Assembly (NCBI RefSeq): GCF_009665255.1
Contig: NZ_CP035687.1
Span: forward strand, 868,001 to 932,000
DNA from: Vibrio metoecus
Lineage (GTDB): Bacteria; Pseudomonadota; Gammaproteobacteria; Enterobacterales; Vibrionaceae
Direction: 5' to 3'
DNA length: 64,000 bases
Numbering within the stretch: the first letter of the stretch is position 1; each line of letters starts with the position of its first letter. Below are positions 18,800-28,359 of the stretch, one piece after another. A model generated the notes under the pieces. That model had not been told where the DNA came from, ran no database searches, and was given only the letters and a program-made list of their open reading frames with translations. A program made the translations under genes and the position numbers.

Positions 18800-19303
18800 A
18801 TGGAATCATTACAACAGCAAGTCGCTCAACTGCTTGAACAGCAACCCACTTTATTACCTGCCGCCATGGCCGAGCAACTCAATGTCACTGAGTTTGACAT
18901 CGTGCATGCTCTTCCTGAAGAGATGGTCGCGGTGGTGGATGGCTCTCATGCGCAAACCATTTTAGAAAGTCTGCCAGAATGGGGCCCTGTCACCACGATC
19001 ATGACCATTGCGGGTTCTATTTTTGAAGTCAAAGCACCTTTTCCAAAAGGGAAAGTTGCACGGGGTTACTACAATTTAATGGGTCGTGATGGGGAACTGC
19101 ATGGCCATTTGAAACTCGAAAATATTAGCCACGTGGCTTTAGTCAGTAAGCCATTTATGGGACGCGAGAGCCACTACTTCGGCTTCTTTACCGCTCAAGG
19201 TGAAAACGCGTTCAAAATCTATCTGGGACGTGATGAGAAACGCGAATTGATCCCAGAGCAAGTCGCACGCTTTAAAGCAATGCAGCAGCAACACAAACAA
19301 TAA
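18800..19303 (+). CDS. hutX: intracellular haem-utilisation protein HutX (HuvX)
   Basis: A 167-residue cytosolic protein of the HutX/HuvX/ChuX family. Family-like blocks include GPVTTIMTIAGSIFEVKAPFP, then GYYNLMGRDGELHGHLKLENI and the closing KIYLGRDEKRELIPEQV. It binds haem and is thought to hand it to HutZ or HutW. The frame is open upstream into hutW, but the ATG at 18800 sits 23 bases after the hutW stop and gives the normal length. HutZ starts 24 bases after its stop. Confidence 0.92.
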   Translation: MESLQQQVAQLLEQQPTLLPAAMAEQLNVTEFDIVHALPEEMVAVVDGSHAQTILESLPEWGPVTTIMTIAGSIFEVKAPFPKGKVARGYYNLMGRDGELHGHLKLENISHVALVSKPFMGRESHYFGFFTAQGENAFKIYLGRDEKRELIPEQVARFKAMQQQHKQ

Positions 19304-19327
19304 TAAACCATCGTTGAGGAGAAAGAG

Positions 19328-19858
19328 ATGGATCAGCAAGTTAAGCAAGAGCGTTTGCAGGGTCGTTTAGAGCCAGAAATCAAAGAGTTCCGTCAAGAGC
19401 GTAAAACACTGCAACTGGCGACTGTGGATGCGCAAGGTCGCCCGAATGTTAGTTACGCGCCTTTTGTGCAAAACCAAGAAGGGTATTTTGTGCTGATTTC
19501 ACAAATTGCTCGTCATGCGCGTAATCTTGAGGTGAATCCACAAGTTTCTATCATGATGATTGAAGATGAATCGGAAGCTAAGCAACTTTTCGCACGTAAG
19601 CGCCTCACGTTCGATGCCGTTGCCAGCATTGTTGCTCGTGATAGCGAATTATGGTGCCAAGTGGTTGCGCAGATGGGCGATCGTTTTGGTGAGATCATTG
19701 ATGGGTTGAGTCAGCTACAAGATTTCATCCTTTTCCGTTTACAGCCGGAACAAGGCTTGTTTGTGAAAGGTTTCGGTCAAGCTTATCAAGTTTCAGGGGA
19801 TGATCTGGTTGATTTCATCCATCTGCAAGAAGGCCATCGTAAAATCTCTAACGCATAA
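19328..19858 (+). CDS. hutZ: haem-degrading enzyme HutZ
   Basis: A 176-residue haem oxygenase-like protein with the split-barrel flavin-reductase fold. The residues shown in V. cholerae HutZ to matter, the proximal haem ligand His170 and Asp132, fall at exactly those positions here (GHRKIS and QLQDF). It opens haem with oxygen to release iron in the cytoplasm, the aerobic counterpart of HutW. GAGGAGAAAGAG precedes the ATG. Last gene of hutWXZ. Confidence 0.95.
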   Translation: MDQQVKQERLQGRLEPEIKEFRQERKTLQLATVDAQGRPNVSYAPFVQNQEGYFVLISQIARHARNLEVNPQVSIMMIEDESEAKQLFARKRLTFDAVASIVARDSELWCQVVAQMGDRFGEIIDGLSQLQDFILFRLQPEQGLFVKGFGQAYQVSGDDLVDFIHLQEGHRKISNA

Positions 19859-20242
19859 ACTTCATAACGAGGGTGTTCGTTATCCTGCTCACCCTAAAAC
19901 GTATTCGTGGCGTAAATCTAAAGATAAATCATGACTGAGCGGTTGAAAAATCAGCCGCTTAAGTGCGACTGCCAATCTGCAAAATGTTACTGCACTAAAA
20001 TCGTTCCCTGCTTTCCGACAAGAAATAACGTGACTTGCAGCACGTAAATTTGTTACTCCCAATTTTCTTTTACTCTAGAACTGCTACCTAATTAGCGTTC
20101 AGGTTCGACTCGACAAATACCCGTAGAAAAAAAGCGTAATTCGCCTACAAGTTTGCCGTACATCTTCTAAGCTGAAAGTAACAACAAAAAAGTCATTATA
20201 AATGACCGAAAAGGTACTTTTTTTTCCCTAGAAGGAACTTCC
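19859..20242. other. intergenic region between hutZ and the chemoreceptor gene
   Basis: About 380 bases without a gene. It holds two hairpins: ATAACGA/TCGTTAT near 19864-19883, and a 9-bp stem with one G-U pair and an AAAA loop at 19938-19959 (AGCGGTTGA / TCAGCCGCT). Neither has a T tail; one may end the hut transcript. The chemoreceptor promoter must lie in the AT-rich right half, and I could not identify its sigma-factor type. Confidence 0.5.
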
Positions 20243-21979
20243 ATGAAAATTAACACAACTATGAAGCTTGTTTTTGCCGCCATAGGAATTGGCATTGCTG
20301 TGAGTATGGTGACAGTATTTCAACTTGATAGCCTTGAAAGACAAGCGGATCAACTTGCACAAATTCGATACAAATCTTATCAAGCAGCTGATGAGCTACG
20401 TCAAAGCTCAGATGATTTGACTCGTCTTGGGCGCACATACGTGGTCACTGGCGATGACAAATACGAAAAAATGTATATGGATATTCTCGATATTCGTAAC
20501 GGGAAAAAGCCTCGCCCAGAAAACTATCACACCATTTATTGGGATTTGGTGCTGCAATATGGCCAGAAACCCAAGCCAGATGGTAATTCGATTGCTCTGC
20601 AACAAATGATGAAAGATCTTGGCTTCACCGATAAAGAGTTTGCGTTGCTTAAAGAAGCACAAAATAACTCAGATGCTCTGGTGAATATGGAAGTCAAAGC
20701 CATGAATGCGGTCAAAGGTTTGTTCCCTGATGCCAGTGGCAACTACACGGTGAAAGGTGAGCCCGATAGAAATATGGCGATCCAATTACTGCACAGTGAT
20801 GAATACCACCGTGAAAAAGCCAAAATCATGGCACCGATTGACCGTTTTTTCCAAGAACTTGAGAATCGAACCTCGCAGCAATTTAACCAAGCGGCGGAAC
20901 AGGTAAAAAATGCGGTATTCATTGGTAACATCTCGTTGGTGCTTGTCGCGATTATTGCGATTATAGGTTACGCCATCGTCAATCGTAAGATTGTTGCCCC
21001 CGTTGATCGTATGGCACTGATTCTACAAAAAGCGGACGATAACTCGGATCTAACCCTGCGTGTTGAAGATAAAAGTGATGATGAGCTAGGTGTGATTGGG
21101 CGTACGATCAATAAGGTGTTGATGAGTTACGGCACCACCATTGATAAGATCAACCAAGTGAATCACACCATCTCCTCGATATCAGATACCATTCGTAGTA
21201 TCACGGATCAAAATATGAAGATGTCGAGCCAACAAGATCAAGAGTTGGAGATGGCGGCAACGGCAATGGAAGAGATGACTTCAGCGCTCTCCAGTGTTTC
21301 ACAAAGTACCAATATGGCGGAAGAATACGCAGGCAGCGCCGAGAAAGAAGCGAACAACAGCAAACAAGTGTTTGAGAAAACCATTCGGGAGTTTGCGGAC
21401 TTGGACGGCGAATTCCAGAAAACATCTGAAATTATTCAACAATTGGCGACTGAATCAAATAATGTGGGCAATGTGTTGGATGTGATTAAAGCAATAGCAG
21501 AGCAGACCAACTTGTTGGCGTTGAACGCAGCGATTGAAGCTGCCCGTGCGGGTGAACAAGGCCGAGGCTTTGCGGTGGTAGCCGATGAAGTGCGTTCTTT
21601 GGCACAGCGTACGCAAGAGTCGACTGGCGAGATTGAAACCATGATCTCTATGCTGCAAGAAAAAGCGGAAATGTCGACCAAAACTATTCGTGTCAGTGCC
21701 GATAAAATGCAATCGACGAGAGGGAATATGGGTGTCGCCAATGATTCTTTAGTTGCGATTCAAGGCTCCGCAAAAGAGATCCACAAACTCAATACCTCAA
21801 TTGCAGCGGCAACCGAAGAGCAATTGGCGGTGAGTGATGAGATTTCAAGTAACCTCAGCACGATCAAAACATTATCAGGTGAAATGAACCTTGCTATCAA
21901 ACAACTCGGGCCAGTGGTGGTGGATTTGCAACATAACGTCGACGATCTCAATAGCGCAATAGCACACATCCGCACCTAA
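20243..21979 (+). CDS. methyl-accepting chemotaxis protein
   Basis: A 578-residue chemoreceptor. A membrane helix (about 9-27) leads to a long, mostly helical periplasmic sensor to ~225, without the Cache arginine/tryptophan motif, perhaps a helical-bundle sensor. A second helix (~229-250) is followed by HAMP and a methylated coiled coil with the tip EQTNLLALNAAIEAARAGEQ. The ligand is unknown. AGAAGGAA precedes the ATG. It is followed by a terminator and is probably monocistronic. No C-terminal CheR-binding pentapeptide is seen (ends IAHIRT). Confidence 0.92.
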   Translation: MKINTTMKLVFAAIGIGIAVSMVTVFQLDSLERQADQLAQIRYKSYQAADELRQSSDDLTRLGRTYVVTGDDKYEKMYMDILDIRNGKKPRPENYHTIYWDLVLQYGQKPKPDGNSIALQQMMKDLGFTDKEFALLKEAQNNSDALVNMEVKAMNAVKGLFPDASGNYTVKGEPDRNMAIQLLHSDEYHREKAKIMAPIDRFFQELENRTSQQFNQAAEQVKNAVFIGNISLVLVAIIAIIGYAIVNRKIVAPVDRMALILQKADDNSDLTLRVEDKSDDELGVIGRTINKVLMSYGTTIDKINQVNHTISSISDTIRSITDQNMKMSSQQDQELEMAATAMEEMTSALSSVSQSTNMAEEYAGSAEKEANNSKQVFEKTIREFADLDGEFQKTSEIIQQLATESNNVGNVLDVIKAIAEQTNLLALNAAIEAARAGEQGRGFAVVADEVRSLAQRTQESTGEIETMISMLQEKAEMSTKTIRVSADKMQSTRGNMGVANDSLVAIQGSAKEIHKLNTSIAAATEEQLAVSDEISSNLSTIKTLSGEMNLAIKQLGPVVVDLQHNVDDLNSAIAHIRT

Positions 21980-22003
21980 TCAATACCTCTATTTCACTCC
22001 CAT

Positions 22004-22033
22004 AAAAGCTGCCAGCGGGCAGCTTTTCTTTTT
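22004..22033 (+). terminator. Rho-independent terminator
   Basis: AAAAGCTGCC / GGCAGCTTTT with a 4-nt loop and a T-rich tail after the chemoreceptor gene. Confidence 0.92.
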
Positions 22034-22120
22034 GTGCATAATCACAAAAATGAGTAATGGTGATGTTGGAAATTGACAAGTGCGCTTATAAGTCTGCGCT
22101 GAGCGGGTAGGGAGTCAGTC

Positions 22121-23260
22121 ATGATACTGGATAGTCAATTAGCGCAACAAATTGTCGATCGCACCATGGCGATCATCGGCTACAACATCAATGTGATGAA
22201 TCAAGCTGGAGTGATCATTGGCAGTGGCGAGAAAAATCGGATTGGCCAAGTGCATGATGGTGCAATTTTGGCACTCAAACATGGCGATTCGGTAGAGCTA
22301 ACGGCAGAAAGCTGCGTGGCACTGAAAGGTGTAAAACCAGGCATCAACATGGTGTTGAGAAATCAGCAGCAAGTGGTAGGGATTGTGGGGATTACCGGAG
22401 AGCCGAAAGATATTCGTGATTTTGCCAATCTGGTCAAAATGAGTGCCGAAATGATCATTGAGCAAGCAGCCTTGGTCGAACAACTGCAATGGGATCGGCG
22501 GCATCGTGAAGAGTTCATTTCCGCTTGGATACACAATACCTTATCGGCCGCTGAGCTTGATGCATGGGCGGCGAGACTTTCCATTGACCTCTCTAAGCCT
22601 CGCGTGGCAGTGGTCATCGCCTTTCGTCAACCGAAAAGTGGACAAAGCTTGGATCAGATCCGTCAAGTGGTTGAGCTTTTGGAGCACCCTGAACGGGACA
22701 ATCTGGTCGCTGTGGTTTCTATGCAAGAGATAGTCGTGCTCAAACCTTGTCGAACACCAGAGCATTGGACCAGCGAATACGAAAGTTTGCGGATTGATAA
22801 GTTGATGGCGAGGCTCAAAGCCTATGACATCACAGGATATGACATTGCTTTAGGCCAGCTTTTTATCAACCCAAACGCGATCCATCTCTCTTACCAAAGT
22901 GCCAAGCAGGTACTGAGGATTGGCCAAGTACGCCAGCCAGAAAAACAGAAACATCTCTACGAGGAACTGCGTTTGCCGGTATTGCTTTTGCCATTGAATG
23001 AAGGATGGCAAGGTGAACAGTGGCGACGAGTCATGCAGGAGTTGCAGACACAGGATAAGTCAGGGCAACTCGTGAAAACGTTAAAGGGACTATTTGCGGC
23101 AAATGGCAACTTGAATCTTTGCGCCCAACAACTGTTTATCCACCGAAATACGCTGCGCTATCGATTAGAGAAAATTACCGAATTCACGGGGATTGATACC
23201 AACTCGTTACTGGGGTTGGCCGAACTGTATATTGCGTACCAGCTCACAAGTTATGATTGA
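22121..23260 (+). CDS. cdaR: CdaR family sugar-diacid/glycerate regulator
   Basis: A 379-residue activator of the CdaR family. The N-terminal sugar-diacid recognition domain (about 1-135) starts LAQQIVDRTMAIIGYNINVMNQAGVIIGSG, as in E. coli CdaR. The C-terminal PucR-type helix-turn-helix (about 310-370) includes NLNLCAQQLFIHRNTLRYRLEKI. E. coli CdaR activates glucarate, galactarate and glycerate genes. Here it lies just before a GntP permease and glycerate kinase, so it probably controls glycerate use. Confidence 0.9.
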   Translation: MILDSQLAQQIVDRTMAIIGYNINVMNQAGVIIGSGEKNRIGQVHDGAILALKHGDSVELTAESCVALKGVKPGINMVLRNQQQVVGIVGITGEPKDIRDFANLVKMSAEMIIEQAALVEQLQWDRRHREEFISAWIHNTLSAAELDAWAARLSIDLSKPRVAVVIAFRQPKSGQSLDQIRQVVELLEHPERDNLVAVVSMQEIVVLKPCRTPEHWTSEYESLRIDKLMARLKAYDITGYDIALGQLFINPNAIHLSYQSAKQVLRIGQVRQPEKQKHLYEELRLPVLLLPLNEGWQGEQWRRVMQELQTQDKSGQLVKTLKGLFAANGNLNLCAQQLFIHRNTLRYRLEKITEFTGIDTNSLLGLAELYIAYQLTSYD

Positions 23261-23419
23261 AATTGTGCGTTTGCACAGTTTTTAACATTTTATTGATAAT
23301 TGTATTTGTTGTTCTGCCTAAAGGAATCAAGCGGATCAATGAGGATAATAGCTCGACCCTACGAAGAGGCTGGGGAAACTGATTCACCTAGCCTCAGAAC
23401 ATAAAGACATGGAGTTATT

Positions 23420-24772
23420 ATGAGTCTGATCTTAATCCTATTAGCGGTAATTGCCTTTATTGTGCTCGCTACCACCAAGTTTAAAATACACCCTTTCTTA
23501 GCGTTACTTCTGGCCGCATTCCTTGGCGCATTTGCTTATGGTTTGCCTGCCGACACGATTGCCAAAACCATTACCACAGGCTTTGGTGGTATCCTCGGGT
23601 ATATCGGCTTAGTGATTGTACTGGGTACCATCATTGGCGTGATTCTAGAAAAAAGCGGTGCAGCCATTACCATGGCGGATACCGTCATCAAGCTATTGGG
23701 TGAGCGTTTTCCAACGTTGACCATGAGTATCATCGGTTACATTGTTTCGATTCCAGTATTCTGTGACTCAGGCTTTGTGATCCTCAATTCATTAAAAGAA
23801 TCGTTGGCCAAACGTTTAGGCACCTCCAGTGTGGCCATGAGTGTGGCGCTTGCTACGGGTCTCTATGCTACGCATACCTTTGTTCCACCGACTCCGGGAC
23901 CGATTGCGGCGGCGGGTAACTTGGGCTTGGAATCCCAACTAGGCTTGGTGATTGCGATTGGCCTGTTTGTCGCGGCAGTTGCTGCGGTTGCTGGTATGTT
24001 GTGGGCGAACCGCTTTCAAGCCGTTGAGGCTGATATCATTGATCCACAAGAAAGCCCAAAACAAGACTGGCAAGCACTTAAGGCTTCTTACGGCCAGTTA
24101 CCCTCTGCCAGTCAAGCGTTTGCTCCCATCTTCGTGCCAATTTTGTTGATCTGTCTTGGTTCTATCGCGAAATTCCCGAGTTTCCCTTTTGGTCAAGGTA
24201 TGCTGTTTGAGGTGTTGGGCTTTCTTGGTCAGCCACTGACGGCACTGCTGATCGGTTTGCTTCTTGCGGTGCGCTTATTGAAATCTGCCGACAAAGTGGC
24301 TGAATTTGGCGAGCGTATTAGCCAAGGCATTACCGCTGCCGCCCCCATTCTGCTGATTACCGGAGCCGGTGGTGCATTTGGTGCAGTTTTGAAAGCCACA
24401 CCACTTGGTGACTATCTCGGTACCACGTTGTCGGCTTTGGGTGTCGGCATCTTTATGCCATTTATTGTGTCTGCAGCACTGAAATCGGCACAAGGTTCTT
24501 CGACCGTGGCCTTAGTCACTACTTCTGCGTTGGTTGCGCCACTTTTAGGCCAACTAGGGTTGGATAGTGAAATGGGACGAGCTTTAACCGTAATGGCGAT
24601 TGGTGCAGGTGCAATGACGGTTTCTCATGCCAATGACAGCTTCTTCTGGGTTGTTTCACAGTTTAGCCGTATGAGTGTGAGCTTGGCGTACCGCGCACAA
24701 ACCATGGCGACCTTAGTACAAGGGATCACTGCGATGGCTGTGGTATATGTTCTAAGCTTAGTATTGTTATAA
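23420..24772 (+). CDS. GntP family permease, probably for glycerate or gluconate
   Basis: A 450-residue GntP-family permease with about 12 hydrophobic segments. Family blocks include GFGGILGYIGLVIVLGTIIG, FVPPTPGPIAAAG and SAQGSSTVALVTTSA. It imports a sugar acid with protons. Because glycerate kinase follows 18 bases later and cdaR precedes it, glycerate is the most likely substrate, with gluconate the classical alternative. GGAG precedes the ATG. Confidence 0.9.
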   Translation: MSLILILLAVIAFIVLATTKFKIHPFLALLLAAFLGAFAYGLPADTIAKTITTGFGGILGYIGLVIVLGTIIGVILEKSGAAITMADTVIKLLGERFPTLTMSIIGYIVSIPVFCDSGFVILNSLKESLAKRLGTSSVAMSVALATGLYATHTFVPPTPGPIAAAGNLGLESQLGLVIAIGLFVAAVAAVAGMLWANRFQAVEADIIDPQESPKQDWQALKASYGQLPSASQAFAPIFVPILLICLGSIAKFPSFPFGQGMLFEVLGFLGQPLTALLIGLLLAVRLLKSADKVAEFGERISQGITAAAPILLITGAGGAFGAVLKATPLGDYLGTTLSALGVGIFMPFIVSAALKSAQGSSTVALVTTSALVAPLLGQLGLDSEMGRALTVMAIGAGAMTVSHANDSFFWVVSQFSRMSVSLAYRAQTMATLVQGITAMAVVYVLSLVLL

Positions 24773-24790
24773 AAATTAGGAGCGCGTGAT

Positions 24791-25923
24791 ATGAAAGTGG
24801 TTATCGCCCCAGATTCCTTTAAAGAAAGCCTAACCGCAAAGCAGGTGTGTGATGCGATTCAGGCTGGCCTTGCGCGGGTATGGAATGATGCAAAATTTGT
24901 CGCTATCCCGGTTGCGGACGGTGGCGAAGGGACTGTGCAGTCACTGGTCGATGCAACACAAGGACGGATAGTGGATGTCAACGTAATGGGACCACAAGGT
25001 AAGCGAGTGGACGCTTTTTACGGAATGCTGGGCGATAGCCAAACCGCGGTGATAGAAATGGCCGCGGCTAGCGGCTTACATCATGTGCCGATGACGCAGC
25101 GCGACCCTAAACTCACCACCAGTTTTGGTACGGGGGAATTGATTCGGCACGCTTTAGATCAAGGTGTCACTAAGCTGATTATTGGTCTAGGTGGTAGTGC
25201 GACCAATGATGGCGGTGTTGGCATGCTCGCGGCACTTGGCGCGCGCTTTACCAACGCTGATGGAGATCCCATTCAACTGACTGGCGGCGGTTTACGCGAG
25301 TTAACTCACATCGATTTACAAGATTTCGATCCAAGGTTACAGCACTGCGATATCTTGGTGGCCTGTGATGTGAACAACCCATTATGTGGCGATAAAGGTG
25401 CGTCTGCGGTATTTGGTCCGCAAAAGGGGGCAACGCCAGAAGATGTTCAATTATTGGATGGAGCCTTACGGCAGTTTGGTTTACTCACGGAAAAAGTGAC
25501 TGGCAAAATGGTTTTAGAGAGTGCCGGTGCGGGGGCGGCAGGGGGATGGGCGCGGCGCTTTTGGCCTATACTCAAGCAATATTACGGCCGGGTATTGAGA
25601 TTGTGTTGGAGACGGTTCAACTTGCTCATCAAGTCAGTGATGCAGATTTAGTGATCACTGGTGAAGGGCGCATCGATAGTCAAACCGTACATGGTAAAAC
25701 CCCAATGGGGGTGGCCAAAGTTGCCAAACGCTTTGACGTTCCTGTGCTTGCGTTGTGCGGCTGCACTGGCGATAACTATCAAGCCGTGTACCAGTGCGGA
25801 ATCGATGCGGTTTTTGCTGCGGTGCCGCGGGCCATGTCGCTTGAAGATGCGCTTAAAGAGTCCGATTTTAACCTTGCCGATTTGGCCGAGAATGTCGCCA
25901 GATTGTGGGTGGTCTCCAAATAA
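24791..25923 (+). pseudogene. garK: glycerate 2-kinase, frameshifted
   Basis: Two overlapping frames (24791-25651 and 25546-25923) give one normal-length, 377-residue glycerate kinase of the GarK/GlxK family when one G is added to the G5 run at 25541-25545. The N-terminal part shows VIAPDSFKESLTA, PVADGGEGTV and GLGGSATNDGG; the C-terminal part shows VITGEGRIDSQTVHGKTP. The enzyme phosphorylates glycerate to 2-phosphoglycerate for glycolysis. It forms an operon with the upstream permease (AGGAG before the ATG). As written, the protein would lose its C-terminal quarter. The same error type recurs elsewhere in the window, so the gene may be intact. Confidence 0.88.
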
Positions 25924-26056
25924 ATGTAAAAGCTGACGAAAGTCGGCTTTCTTTTCTGGCTTAAGTCATGCTCTATTTCAGTTCCTTGCTCCAATGTTGA
26001 ACACCTGCTTAGGCAGTTACGTATAACGAAAACGATGATTTAGAAAGGACTCTCCT

Positions 26057-26896
26057 ATGTCAAAATGGCTTCGCTTACTCCTACTTTGTACTCTGCTAAT
26101 CGGGTGTGGTACTAAGTTTGTTTATCACCATCTCGATTGGTTCACGATTCACTACATCGAAGATTTTGTGGATCTTAATGAACAACAAAAGACGATGATA
26201 GAAGCGGTGATGCCAAGCCTTGTTGAGTGGCATAAAGCCGAAGCTCTACCGAACTACGTGAAGCAAGTCGATGAATTATTAGTCCTGCCGCTACGGGAGG
26301 TGACGGTTGCACAAATAGCTCAGCACCAAGAGCGGGCTCGTGTGCACTATGAACAGTTGGTGAAGAAAGTGCTTCCCAACGTAGCGCACGTCGCCGTTAC
26401 GCTCAGTGAAAAACAAGTTGACCAGTTCATGGAGTCGGTTTTAAAGAGACACGAAAAGTTTGCGAAAAAATACCGAGATATGAATGGCTCAGAATTGCGT
26501 GAATTTTATCAAGAGAAGGTCACTGAGGACTTGGAAGAATGGTTGGGGCCGCTCACTCCAGAGCAAACAGAAGTAGTAAAGGCTTGGAGTCTTAACATTC
26601 AATCCACGATCAGTGATTGGGTGGTAGTGCAGAGGACGTTTCGTGAACAAATTCAAGCTTTGTTTGATAAACGCCAGCAACCTGAGCAATTTCAGGCGCA
26701 CCTTGAGCAACTCCTTTTGAACTCAGAATCGTATTACAGCCCGATATTAAAAGCCAAAATTACCTACAATCGTGAGCTGGCTCAACGGTATTTAGTGGAT
26801 ATTTTGCAGATTAGTTCACCTAAACAAGAGCTGCATTTCCGACAGGAATTGCAAGACTGGAAAGAAATTGGCTTGGATCTTTTGGCTACAAATTAA
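26057..26896 (+). CDS. DUF6279-type lipoprotein
   Basis: A 279-residue lipoprotein. The signal peptide ends in the lipobox LLIGC, so the mature protein is anchored by Cys18. The rest is helical and charged, with HHLDWFTIHYIEDFVDLNEQQK near the start, a pattern I associate with the DUF6279 family of proteobacterial lipoproteins. Function unknown. AAGGA precedes the ATG. It may be co-transcribed with the small outer-membrane protein gene 83 bases downstream. Confidence 0.83.
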   Translation: MSKWLRLLLLCTLLIGCGTKFVYHHLDWFTIHYIEDFVDLNEQQKTMIEAVMPSLVEWHKAEALPNYVKQVDELLVLPLREVTVAQIAQHQERARVHYEQLVKKVLPNVAHVAVTLSEKQVDQFMESVLKRHEKFAKKYRDMNGSELREFYQEKVTEDLEEWLGPLTPEQTEVVKAWSLNIQSTISDWVVVQRTFREQIQALFDKRQQPEQFQAHLEQLLLNSESYYSPILKAKITYNRELAQRYLVDILQISSPKQELHFRQELQDWKEIGLDLLATN

Positions 26897-26979
26897 GTAA
26901 AGGTGTGAATCCTCCGGTTGAAAAGCGCGAATCAAGCGGTTAAATTTCGAGTCATAAAACAAAACAATAGGATAACCAA

Positions 26980-27609
26980 ATGAAAAGGACGTCGTTGTTG
27001 GCTGCACTGGCTTTATTCCTGCCTTTGGCCGTGAATGCTGCACCTTCATACAGTCATTACACCTACATTGCGGGTGGTATGCAGTTTGCCGATATTGATA
27101 GCGATGATTTAACTCAGTACATCGGAGCACCCTATTCCAATATGGATGCTCAACAGCTTTACGGGGTTTATTTTAATGCCAGTTTTTCCACTTCCCGCAT
27201 TCCGGTATTTTTCAAAGCAGAATTAAGTGGTATGTATTCCAGTGAACTGGAAATTGAGAATAGCTTTGGTGGAATTGGTGTTTACCAATATTTTGGTAAT
27301 CACTCAATTTATGGGGCATTGGGTTACAACAAAGTCGAACTTTCTCGTGAAACGGATCAGTTTGTGCGTGAATTCAATGAAGGTGGCGCCAGTGGTGAAG
27401 TGGGCATGAACTTGCAAGTATTGCCGGTTTATAAAGTCGTACCCAGAGCACGCTTTACACGCTTAGCTGGTGAGATGATGAGTGACTATCAACTGAGTAA
27501 CCAGATCATGTTTGGTCCCGTATTAGCGGTTGAATTGAACGTTGGCTATAACCAGTTCCAAGATACCTCACAAACCAATTACCAAGTAGGTATTCGTTTT
27601 TCGTTTTAA
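26980..27609 (+). CDS. putative small outer-membrane beta-barrel protein
   Basis: A 209-residue exported protein. The signal peptide ends near VNAAPS. The mature part is rich in alternating, aromatic-ended strands (SHYTYIAGGMQFA, GVYFNASF, IRFSF) and ends in a C-terminal Phe, as outer-membrane barrels do for assembly by Bam. It has no recognisable family motif. A porin-like or OmpA-beta-domain-like barrel of about eight strands would fit its size; this is inference from pattern. AGGA precedes the ATG. A strong terminator follows. Confidence 0.78.
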   Translation: MKRTSLLAALALFLPLAVNAAPSYSHYTYIAGGMQFADIDSDDLTQYIGAPYSNMDAQQLYGVYFNASFSTSRIPVFFKAELSGMYSSELEIENSFGGIGVYQYFGNHSIYGALGYNKVELSRETDQFVREFNEGGASGEVGMNLQVLPVYKVVPRARFTRLAGEMMSDYQLSNQIMFGPVLAVELNVGYNQFQDTSQTNYQVGIRFSF

Positions 27610-27674
27610 ATAACATTACTTGCCTATTCGGACGCGAATGAGTTGCTCGTAAGCATCGCGTTGGGCGGATAGAT

Positions 27675-27733
27675 AAACAGCCAGCAACCTATTGATTCAG
27701 TCTGATTCAATCACGTTGTTGGCTGTTTTTTTA
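27675..27733. terminator. bidirectional terminator with long imperfect stem
   Basis: AACAGCCAGCAAC pairs with GTTGTTGGCTGTT (one G-T pair), and an inner TTGATTCAG / CTGATTCAA stem fills the loop. A T7 run follows on the plus strand and an A-rich flank on the other. It lies between convergent genes. Confidence 0.85.
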
Positions 27734-27741
27734 TGTTGGTC

Positions 27742-28359
27742 TTACAGCGTTTTTAGCCACTGTTGCCACTCTTGTGGGCGGCCATAGTAATGGCTCGGAC
27801 TTAAGGTGTACCACTCGTTATTTTTTTCAATCGCGAGTGAAGGAAAACCTCCTAAGCCAAGCTGCTGCATTAAGCGCTGAGTTTGAGCAATTTCGTGTTG
27901 CACTTGTGTGGCCGCTTGTAACATAGCGTTTTGCCATGTTTCAGGTGTAATATCCAGTGCTTGTGCTAACTGCTGCAATACCTCAGTTTGTGTCACATCC
28001 AGACCTTGCTGGTAGTGTGCACGCTGAATGGCTTTCAGCATGTCGAAATCACGTTTGCCAGCAAGACGTGCCGCAATGATGGCTTGGGCTGTGAAGTACG
28101 AATCGAGCATGAGTGGTTGACCACTGCGTACACGCTCTAAATACGCCTCGCCAAACTCTGCGCCAGTTTCACGCTGAATGCGTTGGTCGGCTTGCAAAAT
28201 ATGCGCACGAAAATCAGGACTGATCTGTGCTTTATCCATCATGCCACCGGGGTGTAGTACCAGTTCAAGATGGGATTGTTGTGCCAGTTGTTCCATCAGT
28301 GAGGTGGCGCCGAAGCACCACCCACACATAGGGTCAAAAATGTAGTGAACCCTTACCAT
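27742..28359 (-). CDS. DsbA family (FrnE-like) thioredoxin-fold protein
   Basis: A 205-residue thioredoxin-fold protein of the DsbA/FrnE/HCCA group. The active-site CGWC is at residues 12-15 (FDPMCGWCFGATSL) and the cis-Pro region is GLGGFPSLAIE. No signal peptide is present, so it is probably cytoplasmic, unlike true DsbA. It overlaps the upstream metallo-hydrolase gene by 7 bases, so the two are co-translated. Substrate unknown; a dithiol oxidoreductase or glutathione-dependent isomerase role is possible. Confidence 0.88.
   Translation of the reverse strand: MVRVHYIFDPMCGWCFGATSLMEQLAQQSHLELVLHPGGMMDKAQISPDFRAHILQADQRIQRETGAEFGEAYLERVRSGQPLMLDSYFTAQAIIAARLAGKRDFDMLKAIQRAHYQQGLDVTQTEVLQQLAQALDITPETWQNAMLQAATQVQHEIAQTQRLMQQLGLGGFPSLAIEKNNEWYTLSPSHYYGRPQEWQQWLKTL

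Noticed and set aside
19959..19970. TTAAGTGCGACT shared with the inverted repeat near 52666
   Set aside because: Many 12-base matches are expected by chance within 64 kb, and the contexts differ.
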